From: Flavobacterium psychroterrae
GTDB taxonomy: Bacteria > Bacteroidota > Bacteroidia > Flavobacteriales > Flavobacteriaceae
NCBI RefSeq assembly: GCF_018380615.1
Contig: NZ_JAGYVZ010000009.1
Span: forward strand, 126,098 to 190,097
Reading direction: 5' to 3'
Length of the DNA: 64,000 nt
Part shown: one piece after another, positions 62,171 to 64,000 of the stretch
Numbering within the stretch: the stretch's first letter is position 1
How the letters are laid out: every line of letters begins with the position of its first letter
The notes under the pieces: generated by a model
The model's input: only the letters and a program-made list of their open reading frames with translations
Database searches by the model: none
What the model was told of the DNA's origin: nothing
Position numbers and translations under genes: made by a program

Positions 62171-64000
62171 TTAGAATTTAAACGTAACATTTGCGGTTAA
62201 TCGTGTTGGGTTTTGAGCTGCAAGTCTGTACGACCAATATTTTTCGTTCGTTAAATTGTCTACTTTAAGACCAATTCTATACTTTGGCTGATCGTAAAAA
62301 AGCGAACAATCTAAAACAGTATACGACGGAATTGAAAATTGGAAAGCAGTTGTATTGGTCTGGTAATATTCGCTGCCATAAATTCCGCCAAAACCAAATC
62401 CTAAACCTTGCGCAGGACCATTTACAAGTCTGTAACTTGCCCATAAATTTGCTGTTCTTGGAGATCCGGCAGTTGTTGGTCGTAATCCCTGAACACTTGC
62501 ATTACTTTTTTCGTATTTACTGTCATTATACGTATAACCCGCCACAATATTTAATCCCGAAACAGGATTCGCAATCAACTCAGCTTCAAAACCTTTGCTG
62601 ACCTGAGTTCCGTCCTGAATAGAAAAATTCACATGATCCGGATCGTCGCGTGTAACATCTGTTACTTTAATATCATAATAACTAAGTGTCGCCGATAGTT
62701 TATTCAAATCAAATTTAAAACCACCTTCTAACTGATTCGCCTGATTGGGTTTGAACGTATTTCCGTTAAAATCAGAACCAGAGACATTGCTGAATCCGTT
62801 CATGTAATTTCCAAAAACTGAAATTTTATCTTTCATGATTTGGTATACTAATCCAAATTTTGGCGATAAAGCCGTTTGATTGTAATTTCCTGCAATAGAA
62901 TCTTTACTAGGATAATACGTCCCTTTGTTTTCGTAGCGATCCACACGAAGTCCTGCCATTGCCAGTAATCTGTCCGTTACATTCACAACATCAGAGGCGT
63001 AAGCGCTGTATGTGTTTTCATCATTCGATACAAAATTATTGAATTTAGCCGTTGCAAATAATGGTGCTACTTTATCAACATTAAAATTATTATAAGCATC
63101 GCCCGGTTTTTTATAATCCATCGCCGGCATATTTACAATGGCATCGTTACGGGTTGCACGAAGGCTGTAAAAATCCAAACCTGCTACTACCCTGTTTTTA
63201 ATTTTTCCAATTTTAAATTCACCAATAAAATTCTGCTGAACATCAGTTCCGTAAAATGGTGATTCCTGATAAGTAACCTGTTGTCTGATAGTGGTATTTG
63301 ACATCATAGTCAACGCTACAACATAACCATCAGATGAGGATCTTGTTCTGGATAAAATAGTTTGTGAAGTCCAGGTATCTGACATTTTATATTTTAACTG
63401 GGCAAAAATATTATATTGCTGGCTGGTATAATTGATCGTATTATTAGCAAAAGACAATTTATACGGAATCTCAAGTTCTTCGATACTATGTGCCGTACCT
63501 TTTGCAAATGGCGCAAGTCTGGTTGGCGAAGTTGCTTTGTAAAGGCTAAATTCAGCATCAATTAAAAGACTTAGACAATCGTTGATCTGGTAAGAAAAAC
63601 TTGGCGCAATAGAAAAGTTTTTATTAAATCCAGCATCCTGAAAGCTTCTTTCGCTGTGCAAAGACGTATTGATTCTTAATAAAGCAGTTTTATCTTCGTT
63701 TACAGGCGTATTTACATCAACGGTTAATCGGTTTAAATCCCAGCTTGCCGCCGAATACGAAATTTCTCCCTTGAAACTATCAAAAGGCTTTTTTGTAACA
63801 CGATTGAACAATCCGCCAAATGATGATAATGTACTTCCAAAAAGTGTCGCCGATGGTCCTTTGATAACCTCAATACGTTCCAGATTTGAAGGATCAATTG
63901 TAGTATAGGTAAAACTTCCTACGCCGTTTCTCACCACTTGCGGCGTTGCAAAACCTCGTGATATCGAAGTAGTTCGACCTTGATTTCTCACCTCAGCAAT
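62171..64000 (-). CDS. TonB-dependent siderophore receptor (5' partial)
   Basis: The frame runs off the right edge; the apparent start at 63991 is an internal Val codon, preceded in frame by 'IAE'. The visible part begins in the plug domain ('RNQGRTTSISRGFATPQ', 'SNLERIEVIKGPSATLFGS', 'GGLFNRVTKKPF') and continues through a 22-stranded outer-membrane barrel to the terminal 'YRLAAQNPTRLTANVTFKF'. The final aromatic residue is the usual barrel assembly signal. The pattern is that of siderophore receptors of the FhuA/FoxA type. The ligand is unknown. Confidence 0.92.
   Translation of the reverse strand: MAEVRNQGRTTSISRGFATPQVVRNGVGSFTYTTIDPSNLERIEVIKGPSATLFGSTLSSFGGLFNRVTKKPFDSFKGEISYSAASWDLNRLTVDVNTPVNEDKTALLRINTSLHSERSFQDAGFNKNFSIAPSFSYQINDCLSLLIDAEFSLYKATSPTRLAPFAKGTAHSIEELEIPYKLSFANNTINYTSQQYNIFAQLKYKMSDTWTSQTILSRTRSSSDGYVVALTMMSNTTIRQQVTYQESPFYGTDVQQNFIGEFKIGKIKNRVVAGLDFYSLRATRNDAIVNMPAMDYKKPGDAYNNFNVDKVAPLFATAKFNNFVSNDENTYSAYASDVVNVTDRLLAMAGLRVDRYENKGTYYPSKDSIAGNYNQTALSPKFGLVYQIMKDKISVFGNYMNGFSNVSGSDFNGNTFKPNQANQLEGGFKFDLNKLSATLSYYDIKVTDVTRDDPDHVNFSIQDGTQVSKGFEAELIANPVSGLNIVAGYTYNDSKYEKSNASVQGLRPTTAGSPRTANLWASYRLVNGPAQGLGFGFGGIYGSEYYQTNTTAFQFSIPSYTVLDCSLFYDQPKYRIGLKVDNLTNEKYWSYRLAAQNPTRLTANVTFKF

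Overview
The window looks like a chromosomal segment of a Flavobacterium-type Bacteroidota, close in character to F. johnsoniae. The support is low GC, A-rich start regions without strong Shine-Dalgarno sites, TAnnTTTG-type promoter boxes, a type IX secretion (T9SS) type B C-terminal domain, and families of short interspersed repeats built around 'CCGTGGGC', 'ACACATAG' and 'GGATTAAAATCCATC' words. No tRNA, rRNA, CRISPR array or intact insertion sequence was seen. Everything was read by eye; family names rest on motif and domain recognition, not on searches.

Layout. Positions 1-5.8 kb hold the end of a large repetitive T9SS-secreted protein, two Crp/Fnr-type regulators each followed by an enzyme gene, and a small hypothetical gene. 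From 5.8-10.8 kb, on the minus strand, lie a GH32-like glycosidase, a fused sucrose-phosphate synthase/phosphatase-like enzyme and a lipoprotein polysaccharide deacetylase. A divergent LuxR-like regulator (11.1-12.0 kb) and about 1 kb of repeats lead into the main feature.

Main feature, 13.1-41.3 kb: an extracellular contractile injection system (eCIS; Afp/PVC/AlgoCIS class) on the plus strand. In order: DUF4255 cap (Afp16-like), an unknown 275-aa protein, one sheath, two tube proteins, a 56-aa DUF5908-like protein, LysM adaptor, VgrG-like hub, PAAR tip, gp25 wedge, two large baseplate proteins, a tape-measure protein, two coiled-coil proteins, an unknown 307-aa protein with a gasdermin-like sequence pattern, an AAA+ ATPase and an unknown 182-aa protein. 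Behind them is a cargo module: GH25 muramidase, a clan GH-A-like glycosidase, a DUF4157 putative metalloprotease, and two unrecognised proteins. The DUF4157 protein and both unknowns share an N-terminal 'A-[IV]-[QE]-L-x-D-N-R' leader, a plausible loading signal.

From 41.4-47.0 kb is a compact biosynthetic cluster: FAD oxidoreductase, methyltransferase, type III polyketide synthase, dehydratase, ketosynthase, acyl carrier protein and phosphopantetheinyl transferase. From 47.4-52.0 kb are signalling genes: a CheB-CheR-PAS-histidine kinase fusion between two single-domain response regulators. From 52.6-57.7 kb are small charged proteins, a membrane protein and a non-homologous end-joining pair (LigD and Ku, convergent). 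The last part has an alpha/beta hydrolase, a lipoprotein, a dihaem cytochrome-like protein, a membrane-bound LytTR regulator and a truncated TonB-dependent siderophore receptor.
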